Positions 22,984-36,449 of a stretch of 64,000 nt of DNA are shown one piece after another. The DNA is taken from contig JAJEKV010000044.1 in NCBI GenBank assembly GCA_021234155.1, positions 12,114,803-12,178,802 on the forward strand. The letters are read 5' to 3'. A program made the position numbers and the translations under genes. A model generated the notes under the pieces. That model ran no database searches and had not been told where the DNA came from. It worked only from the letters and a program-made list of their open reading frames with translations. The stretch is from Isoetes taiwanensis (taxonomy: Eukaryota > Streptophyta > Lycopodiopsida > Isoetales > Isoetaceae). Positions within the stretch are counted from its first letter, which is position 1. Each line of letters opens with the position of its first letter.

Positions 22984-25734
22984 TTTTAATGATCCAAGCT
23001 TATATATCTTACTGATCTCATGGAATCATGACTTTATAACTTTGTGGATGTAATTGCAATTCAGGTAATTATCATATTAAGGTGCAGCATATAGGTTTTT
23101 ATTTGCAATGCCTGACCTTGTACTTTGTCTTACATCTGAACTTTGAGCATGTTTAATTTGATATTTTTTTTTTCCAAGACTTGATATGCGCATCCTCCAA
23201 GTGCTTGTCTCTTCAGTTGTTAATGTTGTAGCATAATTGCAGGAGTGTTTGGTCTTGTTGGCCATGCAAAGGAAGCATTATCACATCTCATGTCTTTTAA
23301 AATAATTGTTGTATATCAGCCAATATGAGGTCTTGTGAGTTGTGCATGAGATAATGAGAAACAAGAACTGTTGTGCTCATGTTGCCTCTCGATATTATCG
23401 TCATAACTTAGTGCTTACCAAAAATATTTTTTCTGCACAACAAAATAGATGTAAGTCCTAAATAGCGCATTGAGTATCCATTGTGGTGATTGATATTCAT
23501 GAACTATATTTTCTGTTCTACAATCGGACTCGAGTATGCATGCCTATATCTCATGCATACCTCACTTTTTGTACTCATACTTTACTATATTAATATATAT
23601 ACAATACAATGCCTTCAATAAAATAAAAAAAAAGTATTCATTGTGGTGACATTTGAATAATCATTGTTTATTTAATTTGTGCAGATGTTCTCCATGGCAA
23701 CTGTCGCTGCAGCGAATCTTCTAGTCGATTGCATCGTCTTTGGTATAAATGATGCAAATGCCTACTCAATCCATATGACTATGTTGGTTGTATTGGAGGT
23801 ATAATACAGTTTTCCAAAACCTTAGGCAAACTTGTATTCCATATTTCAAAATCATAGGCGCCCCAGTCATAAATGACCATAATTGAAGCAAGAGGCATCC
23901 AAAGGCCCCAGCATACGATCTGGTCCATAGGATGGACAGAACTGATGACTGAGATAGTCCAGGGTGCACCTCATTTAGAATAGGTAGTCGCATTTAGAGA
24001 AACACAGGACTTGCGGGCAATAGCCATTTAGAGAGGCAGGGCATGCTACTGTTATATAAGTAGATGTAGATGGCATCTGCTTTGACCACCAACAGACTTC
24101 TAGTCAGGCAAGTTTCCATGCCAGTAATCATCATTTGAGAAGTTATCATCATTTGAGAAGAAATGTACAGCCTTACTTAATATGCTCATTCTAGTAGTGC
24201 ATATGTGGGTGCCACATGTTTTGGTTCGATTCTTCACTTATTTGCTTGCTTGCAAAATTTCGTGCATTTATAGACTGCAAGCTACTGGCATTCAGACTCC
24301 AACATTCAGCTTGTGTGATTCGGAAGGCAGAGCTCGCTCTTAAGACTAAACTATGCAGAAGTGTATATTGCATTGTTTAATGTGTGCCAACGTCATGGTG
24401 AAGCAGAGGTAGCACTAAGATTGCTTTCAAGATTTAGTTCTAATGAACTAGCAAGATGTTGCCATATCGCAAATCTATTCAATTATATGCATATGAGAGG
24501 ACCTAATTAGATAGCAAGTTTTATATTTGTTGTTTTACGAATCAAAGTTTAGTTAGTCTTCCCAGTGTGGTGCATGCATTTGCTTGAAGATTAATATCAA
24601 ACATTCTTCCCTCCAGTTTTCATGTTTAGTAGGAGAAGACATCCATCTTGGTAATGAATGATATCAAAGGTAATGAATACCACAAACATGTTAAAAAGTA
24701 TTTCGACCACCTACCTTTATTGTGTTGATAATGTACAACGTTCTTAAGAGGATATGTCTAAGAAAAATGCAGTGATGTAAGCAGCAAGGTCCTTGTTGCC
24801 CATTGTGCAAGGAAGGAGGAAAGGAGTCATCTAGGTTACAGGCAAATGCCTCTAACGTGGGTAGCATCATATAATGAGACTCTTTAATTTGAGAGCTAGA
24901 GATTATTAGTTACAAGTTGGGCTATGCAGGCATGGAAGAGCTAACACTATGATGCATGTCAATCTAGCAGAAATAATAAATTGTTCATGACATATCATTT
25001 TCATGAACATGGTTAATTGTATCTAGTGCGTAAAAGATGTTATAAATTAACGAGGAAGAGGTGAACATATATTTCATGGTCTTTCTTTCATGTGAACTTA
25101 AAGTACCCACCAATGTTGAAAGTTACGTTCTTTACAATTTTAATGAATGAGATTCTTTACCTTGTATAGATGAATTGTTCCAAAATGGGTTTCGTGGACT
25201 AGGCTCTCATCATCGAGAAAATAGTAGATGCACATGCTCCTCATGGTATTATGTAGTCCATATTGTCAAGTATTATTGTTGCTAGGATAAGATCATGCCT
25301 ATATGATTTATCTATGATGCTTACTTACTGGTTCACAAAAGTGGATTATCCTCTAGGCAACTTATTATTTAAGACCGTTTCATGTTTGTTTTGCAATTGA
25401 TATATGCGTTGCAATACGCGATGATGCCTATCTTTAGGACGTCCTTTTAGCTCTTGAGGTGGACCGAAAATCCTAATTATGTGTTTGTCAGTGAATTTTA
25501 ATATTTCCCATTTATTTCTACTTCCTTCTTTCCCTTAAACCCTCCGTAATAAACAACTGAATTGTATGTCATATATATGTTTTCAAATTCATCTTCCTAC
25601 AAAATTATCCAAATCACTATAATGGAACTGGATGTCGAGGCCCTTGACCAATTTAAGCACATAAATAACCTTTACAAAATATAGTTTGCACGAACAATAA
25701 AAATCAACAACTACACCAACAACATCCAATTCTA
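22984..25734. other. No identified gene; one exon-like segment at 23686-23799
   Basis: At 23686-23799 an open segment beginning MFSMATVAAANLLVDCIVFG is bordered by TGCAG upstream and GAG|GTATAA downstream, as an internal exon would be. I do not recognise the protein and found no partner exons. The rest of the stretch is A/T-rich with no supported feature. Confidence 0.3.
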
Positions 25735-27690
25735 GAATGGGACTCGCAAGAAACCAACAAACCGGATAGATAGATAGGCTTCTCATTCATCTCAGCAGAT
25801 TTTCTACAATGGTGGACAGTGGGTAGCCGCACACATGCGAACTACCCACGAAAAATAAAGGGAAAATCCAATTAGATCATTTGGACCCCAAAAAAATACA
25901 ATGCTAATAGATGAGTGGTTGATGTACTGCCGAAAGCTTATCACCGGGATTAAAAAACCCCCTTTCGGTTTTCGAGGAAAAACCCTAGTGATAAGCCTCT
26001 CGCAAGGGGCTTAGACAAACGTGAAGGCATAGAATCGCCCCCAAACCCCCGCATGGAGAAGTCGAAAGATGCCGCCGCCAACCTGCACGCACATCACCAA
26101 CACAACAAACGAGAAAACATACCAGAGAATAGCATCACCCAAATGTGGAAAAGCATCACCCAAATGGGTGGAAAAATATGATAAACGGAACTTGTACAAA
26201 ATATAATAAACAAAGAAGGGGGAGGGTGGGTTCAAGAGAATAAGGTATCACTAGAGAAGAGGAAGCGCCGATGAGTCGTGGATGCGGCTAAACGCCACCA
26301 AATAGTCGAATTCCCAACCAAAGCGGGCATCGCGCCCGAGATGCATGCATGACATGCATGCTCGTCCCATTCTAGAATGGCGATCCGATGTCCTCGGATC
26401 AATGCGATTCTAGAATGGGACTCGCAAGAAACCAACAAACCGCCCTACCCGGGAGAACTTCCCTTACAAACTAGGATCGAGGGCCGAAGGTCATGGGGGA
26501 CGAGGCCAAAGGCCTGTAAAGGATAGCAAGAAAGATACGCCAAATTAAAACTAAACCAGGTGAAGAAGCCCCTCCCCGCCGAAACAATTCAAGAGAATAA
26601 GGTATGCTGGCGAGAGAAGAGGAAGCGCCGATGAGTCGTGGATGCGTAAACGCCGCTGAAATAGTCGAATTCCCAACCAAAACGGGCATGCGCCGCCGCA
26701 TGCATGCATGATGCATGCATGCTCGTCCCATTCTAGAATGGCGATCCGATGTCTCGGATCAATGCGATAGTATTAAAAAACACATTATTCTGGTAAGGGA
26801 CTCGATAGATAAGCTTGTCATTCATCACAACATCAATACACAATGGTTGAAAGGAATGTGTGTAGAGCTGACCATAGGAACAATGTCGAGCCACTAACAA
26901 GCATGCATAGGCAATAGTAAGGGTAATAATAAGGGTACTGGCGACAACTCCTCGCCAGGATAAAAAAACCCAGCCCTTTTGGGTTTTTGGGGAAAACCCT
27001 AATGAGAAAATATCGCTAATAACCTTGATGGATGCCTGAAGAACCAAATGATATCGTGGCGACCTTGAACGTAAGATTGAGCGAACCATTGGGATGACAG
27101 AAGATCTGAAAAAAATTGAAAGCCCCCATTAATGGTTGGTGAGAATAAGCAAGAGGAACGCGCACAATGGATGAGCGACCACCTAAACAACAAGAAAAAA
27201 ACTGATAGAAAGACATGTGAGTGATTAGTATCAAATGAGAATCCAAATGGAAAAGCACAACAAAACAATTGATAGAAAGCACCTGTGAGAGATTCATAGC
27301 AACAACGAATATCTAGATGGAAAAATGTCACTAAATGGTGGAAGAAAATAGCATCACCTTCTACGTAGAAATGAACAGCATCACCCAACGGACGAAGAAA
27401 TAACATCGTCCAACATGTGGAATAACGCATCACCATACATGTGGACAATAACAACAATAGCAATATCCAACGGGTGGAAGATGATAACATTATTGTTGAG
27501 ATGGAAATGATCTCAAACAATACATAAGGGAGGATAGGGTGGGAATCAATGGGCAAGGAAGAGATGCTGCTATGAGAAGACGCATATGAGTGGCCACAAG
27601 AATGAACATTGCTGATATGGATGCTCATCCCTTTCCAGAATGCTGATTCGATGGCTCGGATCGATGCCAATGTAAACATCCAAATGCTTA
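25735..27690 (-). repeat. Palindrome-bounded repeat family, locus 2: array of three units on the minus strand
   Basis: Read on the minus strand from 27690, there are a diverged long unit (27690-26780), a short unit (about 26775-26405) and a long unit (about 26404-25735). Unit junctions carry the 12-bp palindrome CATTCTAGAATG (26368-26379, 26729-26740; decayed at about 27636) next to a GATCCGA...TCGGATC hairpin (26381-26400, 26742-26760, 27650-27665). The short and long pair matches 7768-8870 in order and content, including the stem-loop and the GGGTAGCCGCACACATGCGA hairpin (about 25825-25850). Short degenerate repeats of GCATCACCCAA-type occur at 26131-26190 and 27340-27500. The minus-strand open frame at 26999-27751 lies in this repeat and looks incidental. 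Confidence 0.8.
25928..26005. repeat. Stem-loop, counterpart of 8587-8668
   Basis: TGCCGAAAGCTTATCACCGG at 25928 pairs with the region ending CCTAGTGATAAGCCTCTCGC near 26003. The loop contains the AAACCCCCTTTCGGTTTT pairing. A weaker, partial version with AAAACCC/GGGTTTTT survives at about 26940-27005. Confidence 0.75.
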
Positions 27691-27930
27691 AACTATTGAT
27701 CACTTGCGTGCAAATAATATCGTCCACTGCAACTACAACTAGCGCAAGCAATGCAACAAGTAGTCTACTAACTTAATTCAGGCTTACATCCACTGGATTA
27801 CGCATGCTTAACACATTCACTTAACATTGCACTACTATAATTATAGGGCAACCAATGGCGAACAAGTGGTCTCATGTTTATCACAAGGTTAAGACATCCA
27901 TCTCATGCAAAAATTTCAAACAATGTAATG

Positions 27931-28725
27931 TTTTTTTTTTTTTTGAGCCTTTATTATCCAGAGAAAGTTATAAAGTACAATGGGGACTAAAAACTCAGTG
28001 GAGAGAATGTCCACCAGGGCAAATCCACCCCACTCAAATACAACATTTAAACAGTATGAAGAGCGAGCAAAATCCCATGAGTAAGTGTAAATCTGAAGAT
28101 AGTGCTCCCAAATACGGCTCTTTACCTCAATGAGCACATGAATGCTTTGACAATATACATTGTTGGGCATCGAGAAGAACTTGTGCATTTTAAAAAGCAA
28201 GACCTTTGAATTTAAGAAGATTCCTTCTTTTCCAAATGGACCAGATGATCCATGCAGAAGCCAACTGAAATGCCCTTTTTGCCAAATTTTCCCAACTATT
28301 TGGATAGACTGCTAATAACACCTGCTGGCTATTCAAATTGCAACGAAAGAGGCTTGAAGCCATAATCAAGCATGCCTGACATATCTACACAGGAAGAAGC
28401 AATGCTCAATTGTCTCGTCCCTCAGTACACATAAGGGACAAAGTCACGGATACCTCACGGGATGAAATCGTACGCGAATATTAACGTGAACAACAATGAA
28501 TGACTTGTCACCATAAGGATGGAGCAGTGTATCCCATACCCATTTTTATACTGCTTTCTGCTAGTCCCTAGGAATGACCAAAGGCCACTTGGATGAAGGA
28601 GGCAGGACGTCCGCAGCAAGCGAGACCTTGTACATGGAATTCACCAACTTATCTGCTTTGACACGCTCCTGAACTACCCAAGGATGGGGGGTCATCCACT
28701 TGTGCTATTGGAGGAAGAATTGAAG
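27931..28725 (-). mobile_element. LINE 3' end with poly-A tail (5' truncated)
   Basis: On the minus strand a broken zf-RVT region is visible: LMCTEGRDN...ALLLPV followed by a shift giving ETIEHCFFLCRYVRHA-like sequence (about 28430-28370), then SAWIIWSIWKRRNLLKF (about 28255-28205). This is the usual C-terminus of plant L1-type LINEs. The plus-strand T-run at 27931-27944 is the poly-A tail. A possible target duplication is AAACAATGTAATG (27918-27930) against ACACAACGTAATG (28726-28738), 11 of 13 matching. That would fix the insertion as a 5'-truncated copy of about 800 bp. Confidence 0.75.
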
Positions 28726-28739
28726 ACACAACGTAATGT

Positions 28740-30744
28740 CACAACACAAAGAAACAATTTCATTATCATGAGGGTAATGTGCATACTATGTTGCATGATG
28801 GAGAAACCTCTTGAGAGGAAGCTCATCCAGTACCTTTTTTATAATAGTTATCGGGCTTTCTTTAATGTTCAAATGACACTTGTATAATATTCATGTAGCT
28901 AGCATTTCATCATAGAGGAATAACAACAACACAAGCACACCATCAATCTCCACTGGATAAATTTTTTTTGCCAGAATATGCTTTCTTCGTGAATGTAACT
29001 TTTCTTTCCCCAAGATCAACAACATCTACCCGACCCTCTCATATTTCTTCCTTACTTCAAACTTCTCCAATCCCATTCTGTCTTTTGCCCCAAGCCTGCA
29101 TTTCTGCTAGTTTTCACTTTTTAACTTCTTGAAGGATGAAATAAGTCTTTCAAGTTAGGTTTTCAATTACATTGTACAATTCCTTTCGGGAAGAACTCAA
29201 TTTTGCAGTACAGTTCTAGTGACAGTTGGTTGTCCAATGTATGGGTGATTTTTTCTCATGGTCATGGGATTATTGTCCTTGTGGACATCATTACATGATC
29301 CTATCATGCGTTCCATTAACTTTTGGAAAGCTTGTCTTTTTCAAGCAAAGGCATGCTGGGAACTTCCGTTAAATATGCTCATTTAATATGAGTTTATTTG
29401 ACTGTTACGAACCAAAATTTTAGTACCAAAAATTTCGATTTGTATTCACATCAAAACAACCAACATCCAAGGGGTCAAAATCAAGCTTTTCCTGGTATCC
29501 TTGAACATACAAGGGCACCTCAACAGCTTTACGATCCTCCACCTGAGAATCGTTCACAAAAGAACTGCACCTACCTTCTTTTGAGGTGATCCTTTATCTT
29601 TGATGTTGCTCAAATCTCCAAAAATCTTCATGAGCATTATTTGCCTTCAGGAACACTTCAAAATACCTGTCAATGAATTATAAAGTTTTCTGATCGTTGT
29701 ATAAATAATTCTCAAATGTCAGATTCTTGGCTCATATTTTTTAGTCCAGATCCATGATTTTTTCGCACCCAGGAGCATCAAAATGCGAAACATAAGCAAC
29801 TAGCAATATGAAAATACTATGCAAATTCACTTGCAGATGGGCCCAACTTGTATAGAAATATGCATTTCGAAGGTTCCCATAACCCAGGTGGTAATGTCTA
29901 TGTGTCAATCATTAGTGATTCTTCCAAGATCACAATCAGAAACACGTAGCAAAAATTATTATTGCCTTTGTACAGGTACAATTCATACAAAAGTTCTAGA
30001 ATATCCTCTTACTTGGGTTTCAAAATGTGGAACTAAAGAATTGGAAGCATATGCAAATAGTGGGCTATTACTCCACTGTCATATGCAAGTGAAGAAAACA
30101 AAGTATCCAAATGTCTTGAAGCTAGACGCTCACAAGTAGTGCAGATGGCTTGGATTTTTCTTTGCGGTTTGAGAAGTTCTTATAGGAAGCCCTTGTGCAA
30201 TCAATAATTTATCTTAATGGATTTACATTAGTTGGAGGTCCTGCAAATCAAGATCATCCTAAAAATTAGATGCTGTTGAATGTACCCTACTTTGTGGCAC
30301 TCCCATTTGTTTTCCAGACAATTGGAGAATGGCTTGGAAGCACTTTAGGATTACATCTCATATAAGTTGCTCTTCAAATGGCTTGACCTGAGCTAGATGA
30401 AGGGTTAGAACTAATTTTGTCCTCAAGACGAGACAATTCCACAGGTATGTGAAAAGTTATCTAGTCTAACAAACAGAAGTAATTAAAACCTACAACATTA
30501 ACAAGGCTAACAACTTGAATATACAATTTACTAAAGCTGGATTTTATCAAGTATGCTAAAGTGAATTCACCTATAAGAAGTTATTCAGCTCAATTAACAA
30601 AGGTAATAAACATGTCTAACAACTTGAATAAACAATTAGCATTATGGAGACTAAACTTAATCGGAATGTAAACAACGGCTAGGTTAATTGAAACCATGTA
30701 GCAACTACTTTGTTTGAAAATCTGTTAGGTCATAACATTTTGCA
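28740..30744. other. No recognisable gene
   Basis: Open frames at 28684-28887, 29398-29589 and 29819-30139 on the plus strand have no family resemblance and no convincing splice borders. I see no repeat in this stretch that recurs elsewhere in the window. Confidence 0.35.
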
Positions 30745-31047
30745 TGGTATTGAAATATGAAATATAGGTTCGCTTTAGATTTTAGAATATGAAATACGGA
30801 GACTCGAACCTCTACCAAAATTACTCAATATCATAATCATAGTAGTTTAATCAATGCAACCAACAACCTAATTTGCTTATTGTTTCTATTGGTTTTTCTT
30901 TTTTCTTTTTTTCTTTTTTTTTTTTTAAATAATAATCCATTCAATTATTTTAGGGGTATAGTCTATGGTCTTAATAATGGTGATTGATGCATCCATATTA
31001 AATCCCCCTAGGACCTCCTGTTGTTGTGCTACATATTAGTTCGCTAA
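30745..31047 (-). repeat. tRNA-like dispersed repeat, copy 1
   Basis: On the minus strand the block GGTAGAGGTTCGAGTC (30816-30801) matches a polymerase III B box. About 45 bases upstream, TTAGGTTGTTGGTTGCATTG (about 30872-30853) sits where an A box would be. The same arrangement occurs at 48.2 and 48.7 kb, and all copies also share an ATCCATATTAAATCCCCCTA block (about 30991-31010) on the outer side. A tRNA-derived SINE or an element that has absorbed one is the likely nature. No poly-A or target duplication was seen. Confidence 0.6.
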
Positions 31048-33289
31048 TATAGAAATGTAAGTAAATCATGTGACCATATCTGACTGTACCTTGGGGATGA
31101 TCTTTTCCAATGTCCTCTTTGACGTAATTCGGTTTACAACCCTCCATTGCAGTAGTTTTGGGTCATGTCATCATTATTTATCTGGCCCTATTGAACATCT
31201 TATGCACATATATACATGCTTTCTTAAGTAGTCATTATTTTTCTCGTTTGCAGGCTGACAAAAGTTTGGCAATTACAGGGTTTAGTTTCCAATCTGACAA
31301 GGGTAATGTGGACACTACAGCTTACTTAAATGTGTTTTCCTCCATTTTTAGTGTCCTCTAGGACCTTCAAAAGAATGGAACATAGAAGATCTTCTAGAGA
31401 TAGGTGATGCCTTGATTGATGTCATACAAGACAAGGAAGCTAAGTTCAATAGTTCCAACCTTAATGTGGCTTGCAAAATGAATGTTTGTGAAAATGAGAA
31501 GCGAACTCCATACTCGAAAGCATTGGAGAAAAGCTAGGAAAAACCACCAGGAAATCTGACCATAGGACTTCACTGTAGGATCGTGAGTATCAGCAAGGAT
31601 AACTACAAATATTCAAAAAGAGTATGAAAGAGCACAACATCAACTTTAGCAATGGAACCCTAAAGTGAAGATGCATCTGCACAATTAAGCAATGAAATAC
31701 TTCCGTATGTTGGTTCTATTGATTTCTTATTGCATTACTCACTGCCCATTCTTTTATTTCAAATATAAGCTGCATATCCTTTGGTCCAACGCTGCGTTAT
31801 CCTAACTAAATATGCAACAACCTTATGTAGTCTTTAGGTGAATCCACATTTGTAATAATAGGCTTATGACCAATGATGGAATACATAAGTTGATAAGGAG
31901 CTCCTCTTGTATTTAATAAGTATTGAGGTGCTTTTACACTTGGCTCTAATGATAATAAAAGTTTCGTAAAATAACTTTTGTATCCTCCCTTCACAGGCCC
32001 TTTAAAATATACAAGTATGCCTTAAAACAGGCTGCCGCAGACTCGGTCATGATGTAGTGCCTGAGTCATACCACAATAGTTAGATATTTAGAGAAAACTA
32101 ACTTGGAGAGGGCTTTCCAGCCATGTATGTCTCTTTGCCTTTCCTATATCCGGTTGGCATTGGTGGCTCCCTAAACAACGGTCGAAGGAATTTCCAAGGA
32201 TTCTCTACTTTCTAGTATGTAGATGGAAAAAAATTGCAAATCGACAACCATCTTTATTGAGCTGAGCTGAATTGAATTGAATTATCATCTATGGAGACCA
32301 ATTTGCATATGGGACTCAAACAAACAAATAAAGAACCAAATTTATGCCACCTCAAATTTTTCTACATGGCACGAAACATGGATAGGTTTAGGCAAGCATG
32401 CTAAAAATATTCAATTTATGTTTAAGTTGTTATTAGTAGAGTGGGAATAATGCTTGGCTAGGTTGCTTGCTTTAGTCTTTAGTTAACCCACTTAAACTTT
32501 GGTTCTACTACTTGCTAGTTCAGCAAAGACCTTAATTGATGTCGGATGCCATAAAAAATCCAATTCAACAATGGCAATATTAATGTGAATATTTGCTGCG
32601 AAAACTTAACAAACAGAAATTATAGCCATAATAGTTTGGAGTAGACCAATCCGAGCACGAACCCTAGTTATATATAGAACAAGGATTGGAGATAACATAT
32701 AAAAAAGCGGAGCGTCGTATATATCGGATGCCAAGGATAAATTGTTATAGCCACGGGCATATCCGTGTCTTTGACATGTTATAGCCCACGCCCAGAACAA
32801 ATTACACGACGTTTTTGTGGACTTAGCGGATTTTTGCTATTTAAGGCTGACTATAACATGCCCATGTCCGACATTTACCGCGATGGATCAAGAACTCATG
32901 GCACTTTAGGAGTTAGGCGTGTTATACAGCCCAATATAAAAAAGGCAGTATACAAGCAAGAGAAAAAAAATACCCTAGCAAGGTTACAAGAATAAAACAA
33001 ATTAAGTACAGCTCTTCACAAGGGCCATTTTACACTTATAAATCTGGCGTGACGGCGCAATGTGAAGAGCTCAAAAGGAACGTCCCTTTCACTTCTACTT
33101 ATACTGCATGCCTTTGGGCGCCTTAATCCGGCGAGCTTCTGCTGCGTATTTTAAGAGGTTAGCCTAGAACGAGCTGAAAAAGTTGTTTATTAAGCCTCAA
33201 ATTGATCATTAAATCTCTTTCCCTTGTGGGTTCTTTAAGGATTTGATCGCTTCCTTCAATTCCGTAGCTTCGACATTAAAATTTGAGTC
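31048..33289. other. No identified gene; exon-like segment at about 31354-31536
   Basis: The plus-strand segment starting [20 protein letters not shown] (from 31354) is open to 31536 and protein-like, and a TTTGCAG acceptor-like site lies at about 31253, but I do not recognise it. From about 33000 to 33289 the sequence should be the promoter and 5' UTR of the ATG8 gene, and I can name no specific element in it. Confidence 0.3.
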
Positions 33290-34133
<844 letters not shown>

Positions 34134-34418
34134 AGAGAGATGAGGTGTCATGGTTGCAGTTTAATGTTGAAGAACAAATGTGATTCTGTGAAAACCAACA
34201 GCCTTTTTCTTCTGGACAAAAATGCTGCTTTGTAATTATACCAGATTATCTTGCTTTGTACAGTTTCTTGAGCTTAGTTTGTGTACAGATGTTCAATACC
34301 CATTCCGCAATTTGGACAGTGTCCATCCATTTCTTATAAACATAAAGAACTGTCTTGGACATTGGAATTATATGCTATTTATGATTTATCTGCAAATATG
34401 ATTGGCTTCACTAGGGTG

Positions 34419-34588
34419 CTCTGTACAGATCTTGGAGCTTATTTGCTATTTACGATTTTTCTGTACTTGCCTAGGTTTGCTCTATACACATCTTGGAGCT
34501 TATTTTGCGTACAGAAGTTTGATATGAGCTGAGCATTTTGGACAGCATTTCATGATATGAGCTGAGCATTTTGGACAGCATTTCATGC
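34419..34588. repeat. Tandem repeats downstream of ATG8
   Basis: Two nested repeats. TGCTCTRTACASATCTTGGA with a GCTTATTT tail occurs at about 34419 and 34479. GATATGAGCTGAGCATTTTG, followed by GACAGCATTTCAT, occurs twice in a row at about 34520-34588. They fall in the likely 3' UTR or just beyond it. Confidence 0.8.
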
Positions 34589-35155
34589 TCTTACATAGCA
34601 TTAGTGTCTTACAACATTGGAACTATAATGCCCCTGTTATGAATGTCTGGAAGTATGATAGCCATGTTATTTTTGGTGCTCGTGTGCTAATTCCTCATGC
34701 TGTTTCTGATTTTTATCTTCATCTCTTGCAATTTGCATTTTGGTGGTTTGCTTGCTGCATTGCATTCTGAGTTTTCTTGGTTAAATATATTTAGTATTCT
34801 TGGTTAAATAATTTTTGTTTCATGCTTTCCTTGACTTAATGTTGTGCTATTGTTTGAGTTGCTGAATTTGCAAAATTTAGTGTGCACAAGGGTCGGGCTG
34901 TTGTAAATCAATAATCAATGTTAAGGACATGTAAATCAACTAAGATAAGGAGACATCCATGTTAGTCTGATGAGGATATTGTTGCAAGTTTAAGTGTAAT
35001 CATGTTGAAATGCGTAGAATGTTGATGTTGGCATCTCAATTTTGCTAAGAAACCGTATAAAGGTTTTTGCAATTGTTGAGGGTTGGGTAGGAGAGCACAT
35101 GAGGCATGGCAGATGGCGACCAGTGATCGCCATTCTAATTTGGTTCGTGCAGCTA

Positions 35156-35394
35156 TTGAGGTCGAGATATCGATGAGAGATGGGGATGGGCTGTTGAGGC
35201 TAGCATATCGATGAGAGATGGGTATGGCACTTAACATGGGATGGTGGAATTTGGTTCAGTACCGCTTGAGGCTCGGGATATCGATGAGAGATGGGGATGG
35301 GTCAAGTTGAGGCCAGCATATCGATGAGAGATGGGTGTTGAGGCCAGCATATCGATGAGAGATGGGTATGGCACTTAACATGGGATGGTGGCAC
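35156..35394. repeat. Minisatellite with CATATCGATGAGAGATGGG core
   Basis: Five copies of a core of about 30 bp starting TTGAGGCCAGCATATCGATG, some followed by a longer spacer, GGTATGGCACTTAACATGGG, that itself recurs (about 35220 and 35365). Copies match at most positions. It is bordered on the far side by a short direct repeat, AGGCCAAGAGTCGCAT, at about 35503 and 35522. Confidence 0.85.
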
Positions 35395-35479
35395 AGTTTT
35401 TGGTGATTTGAAAGTCCCCCTTTTTCTTTTGTCCACTCATTCGTATATGCATATCGGCTCACAGCATACAAGTACCAGA

Positions 35480-36449
35480 CTCATATTGCAAGGACCGCGC
35501 CATTAGGCCAAGAGTCGCATTTAGGCCAAGAGTCGCATGGAGGAAAGGGAGAAAACTGAGCCATACAATTATACTCTGCACTCTGTTCTTCAACCGGTTG
35601 TCTTAGCTACACGACTTTTGATTTTGCAGCTCCACTTTCTTTTTGCTTGATACAGTTTGCATAATCTCCAGTTTCATGCATGATTTTTTCATGTAAGGAA
35701 ATTCTTGAGTGCTGGCTATGACCTCTTTGATTTATTTTCGTCTTGGAGGGTCTAGGGCAGGGCCAGATTCAGAGTAACAAGACTTGCTATCGGCATGCAT
35801 TGTGGGAAAGTGCAAGGAGAAGGTGGAATTTTTTAAGCACGAGATCTTAGTCATTTTTTTTATGGATACATGCCTTCCTGCTATATTTGTGATTACGACT
35901 TTTGGACAATTAGGCGTTTGGCTTAACCCGGTTGTACATCCTTTCTGGAGCGAGGTTGAATATTAGGTATAGATCTCTGTGTTTTTGATGAAGCTTCTTT
36001 AAAAATGGTCGAATATAATCTGTCAAAGCATCTATGGTGAATGAACCATCTGCAGGGATGATGTACAAGTGAGCGATTGCTTTGTATGCTTTTATTTTCT
36101 TCTGCTTTGCATCATGTCCATGAGGAGAGCAGCGATAAAGGGCAAGGCTCCTGCTGCCCATGTGCTCATGCCCCCTGTTGGTTCCATGCCTATGGAAGAT
36201 CCGTAGCTCTGCAATGATGTCGTAGCATTAATTCGTGGGACAGGGCTTGGAGGAATTGCTACAGCGATTCCTTCTGTAGAACCTGTAGCAATCAATCTCT
36301 ATTTTTTCCTGTTTTGCATTGAATCTGACCGTTTTGGCACACACCCATATCAAATTTTAATTCTATAGTTTTCATAGTGTTGGCGTTGCTTGGGCGGAGT
36401 TTGTCCAGGAAATATTAAGCGGCCCGTTTGTGCAAGAGCAAGTTGAGCC
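35480..36449. other. No identified gene
   Basis: Open frames at 35784-35966 (plus), 35910-36161 (minus) and 36092-36295 (minus) lack family resemblance. Part of this may be non-coding sequence of the gypsy element that follows. Confidence 0.35.

Noticed and set aside
26264-26300. Hammerhead-ribozyme-like core (CCGATGAGTCGTGGATGCGG followed by CTAAAC) inside the palindromic units, which would make them retrozymes.
   Set aside because: The invariant CUGAUGA is CCGAUGA and the GAAA is UAAA. Two core positions are wrong in both copies, the plus-locus copies differ further, and no primer-binding or polypurine site was seen.
26999-27751. 250-codon minus-strand open frame.
   Set aside because: It lies within the repeat array, has low-complexity and hydrophobic runs, spans the unit palindrome and is not conserved in the other units.
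32740-32880. Inverted repeat around CATGTTATAG motifs as a transposon end.
   Set aside because: Only about 10-15 bases match and the arms are not continuous; it falls within chance for this composition.
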